Shown: positions 1 to 6,296 of the stretch, piece by piece
How positions within the stretch are numbered: position 1 is the stretch's first letter
Layout of the letters: each line of letters opens with the position of its first letter
Origin: Anaerolineales bacterium UBA2232
GTDB lineage: Bacteria > Chloroflexota > Anaerolineae > UBA2200
Reading direction: 5' to 3'
Length of the DNA: 25,130 bases
Assembly (NCBI GenBank): GCA_002348045.1
Contig: DDYO01000067.1
Coordinates: 1 to 25,130, forward strand
The notes under the pieces: model-generated
Told to the model about the DNA's origin: nothing
The model's database searches: none
What the model saw: only the letters and a program-made list of their open reading frames with translations
Made by a program: the position numbers and the translations under genes

Positions 1-120
1 AAGGCTCTGTCACCTGAACGTGTTGGCGCCCTCTGCCAGAAGGGCTTCGGCGTCCTTGCCTTAAACCCGCGCCAGCGCTTGGCTCTCGGCGCATCGCCAG
101 AATTTCATCAACACGAATAG
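1..120 (+). CDS. Possible C-terminal end of a protein entering from the left edge
   Basis: Frame 1 is open from the first base to a TAG at 118-120, giving 39 codons with normal-looking composition. The reading begins KALSPERVGALCQ and ends ASPEFHQHE. It lies almost wholly inside the inverted-repeat element at 3-131, so it may be the tail of a transposase or simply an open frame in non-coding DNA. I do not recognise the family. Confidence 0.2.
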   Translation, partial: KALSPERVGALCQKGFGVLALNPRQRLALGASPEFHQHE

Positions 121-131
121 GTGACAGAGCC
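3..131. repeat. MITE-like element with terminal inverted repeats
   Basis: GGCTCTGTCACCT at 3-15 is repeated exactly, inverted, at 119-131. Three bases further in the match resumes (CGTGTTG), so 20 of 23 end positions agree. This is what the ends of a small transposon or MITE of 129 bp look like. The interior is too short for a transposase. Only two bases of left flank are visible, so a target duplication cannot be judged. The parent insertion sequence is not identified. Confidence 0.5.
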
Positions 132-134
132 AAG

Positions 135-165
135 AAAAAAGGCCGGCAGGGTCACTACCGGCCTT
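135..165 (-). terminator. Intrinsic terminator for the minus-strand gene
   Basis: AAGGCCGG (139-146) pairs perfectly with CCGGCCTT (158-165) around an 11-nt loop. On the minus strand the stem is followed by a T-run (135-140). It lies about 125 bp beyond the stop of the gene at 292-564, the only minus-strand gene it can serve. Confidence 0.7.
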
Positions 166-172
166 GTGAAGT

Positions 173-262
173 CGACCCCTGCGGTCGTGAGGTGTCCCCA
201 CACTTTCGAGGAGTGGGTGTGCCGAACAACTCGGCGTTCATGAGAAACGACCTGTTCGGTCG
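173..262. repeat. Two 15-nt hairpin units
   Basis: CGACC-N5-GGTCG occurs at 173-187 and again at 248-262, each followed by TGA. The stem is conserved while the five loop bases differ. Both copies lie between the terminator and the stop of the minus-strand gene. No further function can be read. Confidence 0.35.
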
Positions 263-291
263 TGATGCCTCTACTGCCGGACAGTGTCGGC

Positions 292-564
292 TCAGTCCAG
301 TTCAATTTGCTCCATGGACTCGTCGTAGACACAGATGTCTAACGCGCTAGGATTCTTGATGTCAAACACTGTGTGGAATGCCCCCAGTGCGGTCCAGCCG
401 GCGTCGACATCATCCGCTTCAGCCGGCACAGCCACTTGCCAAAGTCCAGAGAGCTGGCGGTCGGGTACGTCCAGGCTTGCAAATTGTTCGCAGACCTCGA
501 CCTGAACGAACAGATGACGGGTCTCGTGGTAGTAAATCTCGGCTGGGTGCTGCAGTGTTTTCAT
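292..564 (-). CDS. Hypothetical protein, 90 aa
   Basis: I do not recognise this family. It is a small acidic soluble protein with no signal peptide, membrane segment or known motif. The ATG at 564-562 is preceded by a good ribosome site (AGGAAA, seven bases upstream), the gene ends with a clean stop at 292 and a T-run terminator follows at 135-165. Those three signals together are the reason to call it real. It is divergent from the HTH regulator at 758, with about 190 bp between the start codons, so the palindrome at 705-725 could affect both genes. The C-terminus is rich in Asp and Glu. Confidence 0.6.
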   Translation of the reverse strand: MKTLQHPAEIYYHETRHLFVQVEVCEQFASLDVPDRQLSGLWQVAVPAEADDVDAGWTALGAFHTVFDIKNPSALDICVYDESMEQIELD

Positions 565-704
565 ACTCAGTTTCCTGTGATTGGCGACGTTGCCAACACA
601 GAATAGGCTGCGGTTTTATACGTCTGCGGCGAATCTGCAAATTTATTGTCTGCAGCAGCCTGTGACTGGCAGTGAAGCGAATTTCTGTTTGGTGACTACA
701 CGTA

Positions 705-725
705 GTGCACACCCGTTGTGTGCAC
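705..725. promoter_or_regulatory. Operator-like palindrome upstream of the HTH gene
   Basis: GTGCACAC (705-712) and GTGTGCAC (718-725) are perfect 8-bp arms around a 5-bp spacer, ending 32 bp before the ATG at 758. The position and dyad symmetry fit a dimeric repressor site, most simply autoregulation by the HTH protein. Binding is inferred. No convincing -35/-10 pair was identified beside it. Confidence 0.5.
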
Positions 726-757
726 CTCTTGAGGTCAACATTTCCAGGAAATTCATC

Positions 758-1423
758 ATGAAAAAGTCATCTTTTCAGCCTGCCAGCTACTCCCCTGTTC
801 AACTGTACGACACCCAACCCGACACCAACGTCAAAGAGACGCCACAGGAGCGCGTTGAGCGCCTGTACGCGGAGGACGGCGGACCACTGCTGGGCTGGCT
901 TATCGACGAAGCACAGTTGCGCGGTCAGTTGTTGAGCGAGATGGCCACCGATTTGCATGTGACCTACGGCTACATCAACCAGCTGCGCAATGGCATCCGA
1001 AAGGTCTCCAACATCAGCAATGAGTTTGCTCGCTCTTGCGCGAACTACCTCGGCGTCCCCACGGTCGTGGTCAAGCTCGTATCTGGCAGCATCTCTCTGT
1101 CTGACTTCGCGTGGCCTGCCCTGGACGAAGACATGGTGGTCGAGCGAGCGTTCCAACGCATGCTGACCGACCCGAACGTTCGACCGTCTCTGCCAAGGCA
1201 TGCTCAGAAACTGCCGGTGGCCGCGAAGCGTGCCATGGTCATGATGTACGCGGACATCACTGGCGTGGACCTATTCGGTGTGCGGCAGTTGCCGGACATC
1301 GTCCACTGGCTGCAAAGGGCTGCCATCTTGCATGACGGACACGAGGGACAAGCGATGGAGGCCAAGCTCCGCAGGCAGCTGATGTCAGAAGGTAGCGACT
1401 TGACTTCCCACGTCGCCGCATAA
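758..1423 (+). CDS. Helix-turn-helix regulator, 221 aa
   Basis: This is probably a DNA-binding regulator. Residues about 40-105 look like an XRE/Cro-type HTH region: the segment LLSEMATDLHVTYGYINQLR has the HTH spacing, with VTYGYINQLRNG as likely recognition helix. The remaining C-terminal part, about 115 residues, has no motif I recognise. The frame is open from 581, but the ATG at 758 has an AGGA ribosome site (746-749) and the upstream residues look non-coding, so I chose 758. A palindrome lies just upstream and a strong terminator follows the stop, which makes it a single-gene unit. It could be the control gene of the element, but nothing in the sequence proves that. Confidence 0.7.
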   Translation: MKKSSFQPASYSPVQLYDTQPDTNVKETPQERVERLYAEDGGPLLGWLIDEAQLRGQLLSEMATDLHVTYGYINQLRNGIRKVSNISNEFARSCANYLGVPTVVVKLVSGSISLSDFAWPALDEDMVVERAFQRMLTDPNVRPSLPRHAQKLPVAAKRAMVMMYADITGVDLFGVRQLPDIVHWLQRAAILHDGHEGQAMEAKLRRQLMSEGSDLTSHVAA

Positions 1424-1445
1424 GGGCACTCCACTTCACCATTCA

Positions 1446-1480
1446 GGGCGAGCCTTTGTGCTCGCCCTTTTCTTTTTTTC
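1446..1480 (+). terminator. Strong intrinsic terminator after the HTH gene
   Basis: GGGCGAGC (1446-1453) pairs perfectly with GCTCGCCC (1460-1467) around a 6-nt loop. A T-rich tract (TTTTCTTTTTTT) follows immediately. Confidence 0.92.
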
Positions 1481-1509
1481 GCTCCGTATAAACCCCTCGC
1501 TCTATACCT

Positions 1510-1540
1510 CCCGTCATGGTCACTACAGACCACTGACGGG
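1510..1540 (+). promoter_or_regulatory. Bulged hairpin upstream of the replication genes
   Basis: CCCGTCATGGTC (1510-1521) can pair with GACCA-C-TGACGGG (1528-1540), giving 12 base pairs with one bulged C and a 6-nt loop. There is no T-run, so it is not a simple terminator. It lies about 60 bp before the start of the alpA-like gene, where a leader structure or an antisense-RNA target could set replication-gene expression. That role is inference. Confidence 0.4.
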
Positions 1541-1597
1541 CACGAAAGGGCGTTGTCGGTCGCAGTCGTGCTCTCACTTTCCGACGCGAAAGCGACC

Positions 1598-1804
1598 ATG
1601 CAAAATCTTCAACTTCTCACCCTCGACGAGCTCGCGGCCATTCTGGAGCGCAGCCCTGAGACCATCCGCAAAGACATCCGCCGCAATCCCGATGCGGTGC
1701 CGCCCAGGCTGCAGCTGCCGGGCACCCGTTTGCTGCGCTGGCGTGCCAGCGATGTGGACGCCTGGCTGGCCGTGAACGTCCAGAAAGGAGCTCGCAATGA
1801 CTGA
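1598..1804 (+). CDS. AlpA/excisionase-like HTH protein, 68 aa
   Basis: This is a small protein of the AlpA/MerR-like winged-helix type found ahead of replication and integration genes of mobile elements. The N-terminal LTLDELAAILERSPETIRKD is a typical HTH, followed by a wing-like stretch and RWRASDVDAWL, the usual end of this fold. The frame can be extended to a TTG at 1553, but the ATG at 1598 begins exactly where family members begin. Its ribosome site is weak. Its last 8 bp overlap the repA start, so the two are likely cotranslated. The probable role is transcriptional control of the replication operon; excisionase activity is less likely because no integrase is seen. Confidence 0.7.
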   Translation: MQNLQLLTLDELAAILERSPETIRKDIRRNPDAVPPRLQLPGTRLLRWRASDVDAWLAVNVQKGARND

Positions 1805-2753
1805 TGCGAAGTTCTCTTCCGTGTTCGGGTCTCCGGTGAACATCGCCTACATCCTCAACAATCCGCCGCCACCGATTGACTTCGTTTTGCCAGGCCTGAC
1901 GGCAGGCAGCGTCGGTACCATCATCGGCCCAGGCGGCATGGGCAAAACCATGCTCGAGCTGCAGGTCGCGGTGCTGCTGGCAACCGGACTGGGGCACTAC
2001 GACCCTTTGTTCGGACCATCGACGTTCGACGGTCTGCCCATGGCCCCACAAAAAGTCGTTCTTGTGGCCGCTGAAGAGCACATCAACGTGCTGTGGCACC
2101 GTGTGCATGCCATCGTGCGGTCCCTGGACCAACGCCATGTGCTGCCAGAGGACTTGAGCTGGCCCGAGTTCCTGCAACGCCTGGAGCAGAACCTGTTGCT
2201 GCACCCCGTGGCCGGTGCCCGGCGGGTCAACCTGCTGACACCCGATTTGGCACCTTCCGAGCACGCTCACGCTCTCGCAGCGGTGAATCAAGGCACGCGG
2301 CTGCTCATCGTGGACCCCCTGCGCCAACTCCACCTTGAAGACGAAAACCACTCCGCTCCCATGTCTGCCCTGATGTCTGTCTTCAAGCAAGTCGCCCAGC
2401 AGTCCGGTGCCGCAGTGCTGGTCGCTCACCACAGCAGTCGCGCAGCAGGCCTGCAGGGCTACGGCGACACCGCCGATGCCGGCCGAGGCTCCACGGCGCT
2501 GAAAGACGACGCCCGCTGGCAAATCAACCTGGTACCGCCCACCCGCGAGGTGCTGGATGCGCACAACGTGCCTGTCAAACAGGCGAGTGCATACGTGGTG
2601 CTGGCTGATGCCAAGAACAACTACGACTCCAAGCGCCCCCCGGTGCTGTTGCGCCGTACGGACGGTGGTGTGCTCGTGCCTGTCCAACCCGTTGCAATTG
2701 CTGGCGTCTCTGCGAACAAAAAGCCCGGCCTGTTCAAAAAGGGGGGCGTATGA
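1797..2753 (+). CDS. repA: RepA-type replicative helicase (IncQ-like)
   Basis: This is an ATPase of the RecA-like AAA_25 group and resembles the hexameric RepA helicase of IncQ plasmids such as RSF1010. Walker A is GPGGMGKT at residues 44-51. Walker B is RLLIVDPLR near residue 168, followed by the characteristic H-x-E-D/E-N stretch, and VAHHSSR is the downstream sensor-like motif. The length of 318 aa is close to the IncQ protein (about 280). The N-terminal PPPPIDFVLPGL also matches the family. The start at 1797 is supported by AAGGAG at 1785-1790 and overlaps the preceding gene. The TGA overlaps the repC ATG (ATGA). No primase gene (repB) lies in the window, so the origin would need that function from elsewhere or from the host. 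Confidence 0.87.
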   Translation: MTDAKFSSVFGSPVNIAYILNNPPPPIDFVLPGLTAGSVGTIIGPGGMGKTMLELQVAVLLATGLGHYDPLFGPSTFDGLPMAPQKVVLVAAEEHINVLWHRVHAIVRSLDQRHVLPEDLSWPEFLQRLEQNLLLHPVAGARRVNLLTPDLAPSEHAHALAAVNQGTRLLIVDPLRQLHLEDENHSAPMSALMSVFKQVAQQSGAAVLVAHHSSRAAGLQGYGDTADAGRGSTALKDDARWQINLVPPTREVLDAHNVPVKQASAYVVLADAKNNYDSKRPPVLLRRTDGGVLVPVQPVAIAGVSANKKPGLFKKGGV

Positions 2754-3751
2754 GCCATGTCACTGAACACAGCCCTCCGGTGCGCTACTACCAACCGGCA
2801 GGCTTGAGTGTGCTGTTCACCCCGCTGCCCAAGGGGGGCCAGCGTCCCGTGCTGGACCTGTCCTACGACTTGGGCCCGGAGCACAAACTGCGCTTCAGCG
2901 CCCGCGAAGCCTTGGGGGTGCCCGAGCAAACCCTGCTGCTGGCCCTACTGGGGTTGGCCGGGGAGCAGTACGCTGACCGCGGTGATGACGCAGTCGTTTC
3001 GGCGGCGGATGAGCGGACGCTGGCGGGGCGCCTCTGGTCCGGTCTGTACCCGGACGGCGGCCAGGGCATGCCGCAGACCGTGATGGTCCGCACGACCTGG
3101 GAGGCTCTGAACCGCCGCTGCGGCACTGGCAGCGGGGGCTCGACCATCGAGATGCGCAAGGCCGGCCTGCGCCGCCTGTGTGAGGTGGTCGTCTGGGAAG
3201 AGCATGCCGGTCGACGCACGACCCGCCAGTCGTTCCTTCTTGTTTGGGTCGAGGGCGATGACCGCCACATCCACCTGGCCTTGAACCATCGGCTGGCATC
3301 GGTCTTCTTTGGCGGCCAGTACGCCAAGCTGTGGATGGCCGAGCGGCTGCACTTGGGCAGCGACCTGGCGATGCATGTGCACGCCTTTCTGTCCACCTGC
3401 ATGCGACCCGGAGGCAGCCTGTCCATCGGGCTGGATACCCTGGCCGCACGCGTGTGGCCGGCCGACCACGACACCGCTCCTGCCGGGACAAAGCGTCGGC
3501 GTCGCTGTCAGCTCAGGTCCGCCCTCGATACGATTGGTCGCCTGGACCACTGGGACGTCCATTGGGAAGCAGGTGTCGGCGGAGCCCACAAGGCCGCCAT
3601 CCGAAGGAGTGAGGGGCGTGGCGCTCGCGATATGACGCGGCCGGCCGAGGCAAGCGCCTTGGTTCGCGAGCGAGGCTCCGTGGACTACCCGGTATCAACG
3701 CGATTTGCACATCCATCCGCCATCGACGTCTGTAGCTTGTTCCGCACCTGA
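2750..3751 (+). CDS. repC: RepC-type replication initiator (IncQ-like)
   Basis: This is probably the iteron-binding initiator that opens the origin and loads RepA. Similarity to RSF1010 RepC is recognisable along the protein. The N-terminal LDLSYDLGPEHKLRFSAREALG matches the family's start, and HIHLALNHRLASVFFGGQYAKL followed by SIGLDTLAARVWP matches the second winged-helix region. At 333 aa it is longer than RSF1010 RepC (about 280). The extra C-terminal tail after about residue 285 is rich in Arg and Ala and not obviously conserved. The start overlaps the repA stop as ATGA, a coupling typical of the IncQ order repA-repC. The repeat cluster at 3765-3833, directly downstream, is the best in-window candidate for a target site. 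Confidence 0.85.
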   Translation: MSHVTEHSPPVRYYQPAGLSVLFTPLPKGGQRPVLDLSYDLGPEHKLRFSAREALGVPEQTLLLALLGLAGEQYADRGDDAVVSAADERTLAGRLWSGLYPDGGQGMPQTVMVRTTWEALNRRCGTGSGGSTIEMRKAGLRRLCEVVVWEEHAGRRTTRQSFLLVWVEGDDRHIHLALNHRLASVFFGGQYAKLWMAERLHLGSDLAMHVHAFLSTCMRPGGSLSIGLDTLAARVWPADHDTAPAGTKRRRRCQLRSALDTIGRLDHWDVHWEAGVGGAHKAAIRRSEGRGARDMTRPAEASALVRERGSVDYPVSTRFAHPSAIDVCSLFRT

Positions 3752-3764
3752 CGTTGTTCATCAA

Positions 3765-3833
3765 GGGGTAACGGCCATGGCTGTTACCCCAGTTACCTGC
3801 GTTACCCGTATCTGGACAGAGACGTAGATACGG
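3765..3833. repeat. Palindromes and GTTACC direct repeats downstream of repC
   Basis: Three structures are packed together. A 26-bp near-perfect palindrome (3765-3790) has outer arms GGGGTAAC/GTTACCCC and a GCCATGGC core. GTTACC recurs three times with a 9-bp period, at 3783, 3792 and 3801. CCGTATCT (3806-3813) is repeated inverted at 3826-3833. Position after the initiator gene suggests an origin, an incompatibility site or a regulatory site. IncQ iterons are longer (about 20 bp), so this is not a classical IncQ origin. A second pair of 9-bp-spaced GTTACC lies at 7959-7973. Confidence 0.5.
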
Positions 3834-3863
3834 CTCCATCACAGACTCAGCCTGGGCAGAGCC

Positions 3864-3892
3864 AAAAAAAGGGGCAGCCGTGAGACTGCCCC
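3864..3892 (-). terminator. Intrinsic terminator for the gene at 3941-4633
   Basis: GGGGCAG (3871-3877) pairs with CTGCCCC (3886-3892) around an 8-nt loop. Seven T residues follow on the minus strand (3864-3870). It lies about 50 bp past the minus-strand stop. Confidence 0.8.
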
Positions 3893-3940
3893 CAATCAGA
3901 CTGCATCCTGTGAGACGGCAGATGTTCGCCGTTCCAATAT

Positions 3941-4633
3941 TCAGTGGCACACCTGCATGTCTGGTGCGGCCATTTTCAGCATGGCTATGCCAAGGTCTGC
4001 GCTGCGCAAAAACGTTTCCAAAATCGGCTGGGCATGCCCATCTCGTGCAGCGACCATGGTACGGAGTTCGCGATGTTGGCCCTCGAGGCTGATGGTCCGC
4101 TCCAGCATGGCGCGAAACCCACTCAACACCATGGCCTCCAGGGATTCCAACTTCAAAGCCATGGGCTGGACGTTGGATGTCTTGAGCATGGTCTCGAAGT
4201 CGCAATTCAGGGGAGCTTGGCTGGACATCGCGATGCTGCGTGTACCGCCCTCCGCATCCACCAACAAGGTGAAACGCCCCTGGGCCGCCAGGGTCTCCAA
4301 CCAATCACGGGCGCCATCTTCCCAGAACGGGATGACCCACAAGAAGTGGTGGCGCCGGCAGGGAACGTCGAGCGTCAGGCAAGGCAAATCGGGCAGCCAC
4401 TCCTGGACCGAAAGCCTGACCTTGGGTTGCCGGTCACGGTAAATGTCTTCCAGCTCTTCAGCGCTCAGCACGGTTCGAATGCCCCAACCCGCAGGTAAGG
4501 CCATGTCGCGTTGCCGCGCGGCAAGAGCCATTTCATCGGGGGTCAGCAAAACGGAGCCGCGAAAGTCGTAACAGCGTTCCAGCAGATGTTGCGTGGTCTC
4601 GGGGTTACTCAAAAAGTCAGAAATGTTGAACAT
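3941..4633 (-). CDS. Hypothetical protein, 230 aa, paralogue of the broken gene at 5502-6230
   Basis: I do not recognise the family. The middle of the protein shares clear similarity with the product at 5838-6230: LLERCYDFRGSVLLTPDEMA against LLERQVLLYGLRDFRYGQLLSP, then WVIPFWEDGARDWLETLAAQ against WAIPLWELGARDWLAQIAKE. These conserved Trp-rich segments define the family within this window. No signal peptide or membrane helix is seen, so the protein is probably cytoplasmic. The ATG at 4633 is chosen over an upstream in-frame ATG at 4699 because GAAGGAAACCTC lies directly before it and the same leader precedes the paralogue. It is divergent from the CIA30-like gene, and a T-run terminator follows. 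Confidence 0.72.
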   Translation of the reverse strand: MFNISDFLSNPETTQHLLERCYDFRGSVLLTPDEMALAARQRDMALPAGWGIRTVLSAEELEDIYRDRQPKVRLSVQEWLPDLPCLTLDVPCRRHHFLWVIPFWEDGARDWLETLAAQGRFTLLVDAEGGTRSIAMSSQAPLNCDFETMLKTSNVQPMALKLESLEAMVLSGFRAMLERTISLEGQHRELRTMVAARDGHAQPILETFLRSADLGIAMLKMAAPDMQVCH

Positions 4634-4634
4634 G

Positions 4635-4678
4635 AGGTTTCCTTCAAAAGTAGGGGGTCTGGAAACCTGTGTAGCGAC
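4635..4678. promoter_or_regulatory. Divergent control region, copy A
   Basis: AGGTTTCC (4635-4642) is repeated inverted as GGAAACCT (4661-4668), followed by GTGTAGCGA. The same arrangement (GGTTTCC, about 18 bp, GGAAAACC, GTGTAGCGA) occurs at 6232-6273 between the paralogue and its divergent partner. The left arm also contains the ribosome site of the minus-strand gene. A shared regulator or shared ancestry explains the conservation. Confidence 0.55.
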
Positions 4679-4697
4679 TAGATGCCAGAATCCATCC

Positions 4698-5258
4698 ATG
4701 CACGCTCTTCACTTCAATGCCCCAGAGTCCGTTGACGGCTGGACCGCCATCGACGACCGGGTCATGGGCGGGGTGTCGACCAGCCGGATGACGTTTCATC
4801 CCGATGGCCATGCCGTCTTCGAAGGCGTGGTCTCCATAGACAATGGCGGCGGCTTTGCCTCCGTGCGTCACCCTGAGCTGCGGTTGGGTGAGGTGGGCAC
4901 GGTGGGTTATCGCTTGCAGGTGCGCGGCGACGGCAAGCGCTACAAGTTCAACCTGCGCATGGACGCAGCCCTGGACGGCGTCAACTACCAAGCATTGTTC
5001 CAGCCACCGGCCGACCGCTGGGTCGATTTGGTGCTGCCCCTGGGCGTCTTCAGCCCCCGGTACCGTGGTCAGCCAGTGCCGAACGCTCCGACACTGCGCC
5101 CGGAACGGGTGTGCCAAGTGGGATGGATGGTGGCCGATGGCCAGACCGGACCGTTCCAGCTGGCCATACGTACCGTGACCTGCCTGGGCCAAGCGACGGC
5201 TGTTGGCGAGCGTTCACGAAATGACGTTTCAGCCCCATCTGCATCCGGCATATCGTGA
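4698..5258 (+). CDS. CIA30-family (NDUFAF1-like) jelly-roll protein, 186 aa
   Basis: The protein matches the CIA30 family, beta-sandwich proteins named after the mitochondrial complex I intermediate-associated protein 30; the bacterial members have no settled function. The signature DDRVMGGVSTSRM lies at residues about 18-30, then the IDNGGGFASVR strand, a YKFNLR strand and RVCQVGWMVADGQTGPF near the end. The length is normal for the family. The ATG at 4698 is chosen because the family's N-terminal sequence starts there, although the frame is open further upstream; the ribosome site is weak. The last 15-20 residues are low-complexity and probably not part of the fold. It is divergent from the gene at 3941-4633 and probably shares its control region. 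Confidence 0.8.
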   Translation: MHALHFNAPESVDGWTAIDDRVMGGVSTSRMTFHPDGHAVFEGVVSIDNGGGFASVRHPELRLGEVGTVGYRLQVRGDGKRYKFNLRMDAALDGVNYQALFQPPADRWVDLVLPLGVFSPRYRGQPVPNAPTLRPERVCQVGWMVADGQTGPFQLAIRTVTCLGQATAVGERSRNDVSAPSASGIS

Positions 5259-5445
5259 ACACCCACATCCCGGAAAACTCAGGAAAATCAACAGCTTGTC
5301 ACGATATGACGTCGCTGGACAATTGAATAGTTCCAGAGCGCTGACCTGGCCCGCCGGCGCCATGGGAAGGCGCCACGGTCCTGGGCAACAGTGCAGGTCA
5401 CCCACCGAGCTGCAAGCCTGTGATGGGCTTGCCCAAGCGCTCCAT

Positions 5446-5477
5446 AAAAACTGGGGCATCCTCTCAGACGCCCCAGT
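5446..5477 (-). terminator. Intrinsic terminator for the broken gene
   Basis: ACTGGGGC (5450-5457) pairs perfectly with GCCCCAGT (5470-5477) around a 12-nt loop. On the minus strand a run of Ts follows (5446-5450). It lies 25 bp after the stop at 5502, not after the amber at 5838, so it marks the original end of that gene. Confidence 0.75.
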
Positions 5478-5501
5478 CAATCAGTCAGTACAGCGTTCGC
5501 T

Positions 5502-6230
5502 TCAAATTGAACCAGCACCAACCAGAAGGTTGGTCAGGCATTTCCCCATTTCCACCTGGGCATCGTCGGATACGCGATGGAACAGCATCACGATGTCATG
5601 GGCGTTTTGTTGCCTGGCCATCATGAAAATACGCAGGTCCTCGGTCGGCTCGTCTCCTGTTTCGTAGACCTCCGGTTCATCCACCATCACCAGCAGGCCC
5701 GCCTGAACCATGTGGTGGAATGAGGCTTGGGGGTCTTCCTGGATGGTCGGTGCGTCCGCCAGTAGTTGGGCCAGGATTTGGGCGGTGTCATCGTCGATGC
5801 TGTGGATGAACTGAATGGCCCCTCGGTCGCCCTCGACCTATTGCAGCACCCAGTTGATGCAACGCTCTTTGGCTATCTGGGCCAACCAGTCTCGAGCGCC
5901 CAATTCCCACAGGGGGATGGCCCAACGGAACTGCACCCCGTGCACCTGGAGCGACAACACCGCCAAATAGCGATGGGGTGTGATGGGCCTGGCCGTTATC
6001 AGCAACTGGCTGTCGTGCTTATCGCGGAACCAGTCGATTTCTTCACTCGCCAGTGCCGAACGCAAGGTCCAGCCCTGGAGCTCGATTGAGCCGATTTCTT
6101 GGGCCAGTTCGGCCGATTCTGTCGGGCTGAGCAGTTGGCCATACCGAAAATCTCTGAGTCCGTAGAGCAGCACTTGCCGTTCAAGCAGTGCACCAAGGTT
6201 GGGGCGTTTGCGTTGCTTGGATTTCTTCAT
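5502..6230 (-). pseudogene. Paralogue of the 3941-4633 gene, interrupted by an in-frame amber codon
   Basis: The ATG at 6230 (MKKSKQRKRPNLG) has a GAAAGGAAACCC leader like its paralogue. The frame reads 130 codons to a TAG at 5840-5838. Reading through, it continues for 111 sense codons in the same frame to TGA at 5502, where a terminator follows. The combined length of about 242 aa agrees with the 230-aa paralogue. Similarity runs across the amber: ELGARDWLAQIAKERCINWVLQ before it and a VEGDRGAIQF segment after it, facing LLVDAEGGTRSIAMS. The downstream half is still clean coding sequence, so the stop is either a recent nonsense mutation, an assembly error or a suppressed codon. Function unknown. 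Confidence 0.75.
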
Positions 6231-6231
6231 G

Positions 6232-6273
6232 GGTTTCCTTTCGATGGATGGTTCCTGGAAAACCGTGTAGCGA
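6232..6273. promoter_or_regulatory. Divergent control region, copy B
   Basis: GGTTTCC (6232-6238) faces GGAAAACC (6257-6264), followed by GTGTAGCGA. Order and spacing match copy A at 4635-4678. It lies between the interrupted paralogue (minus) and the methyltransferase-like gene (plus). Confidence 0.55.
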
Positions 6274-6296
6274 ACGGGCCGCGATATGCTCCGTAA

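Noticed and set aside
581..757. 59-residue upstream extension of the HTH regulator
   Set aside because: It contains the operator-like palindrome and no ribosome site, while the ATG at 758 has one.
1617..2687. 356-codon open frame on the minus strand opposite repA
   Set aside because: It is the antisense shadow of repA: His/Gln/Gly-rich low-complexity translation, no ribosome site, and the plus strand has clear helicase motifs.
3765..3806. Classical IncQ oriV
   Set aside because: The repeated unit is only 9 bp with three copies, not the ~20-bp iterons of IncQ, and the GC- and AT-rich blocks expected beside them are not evident.
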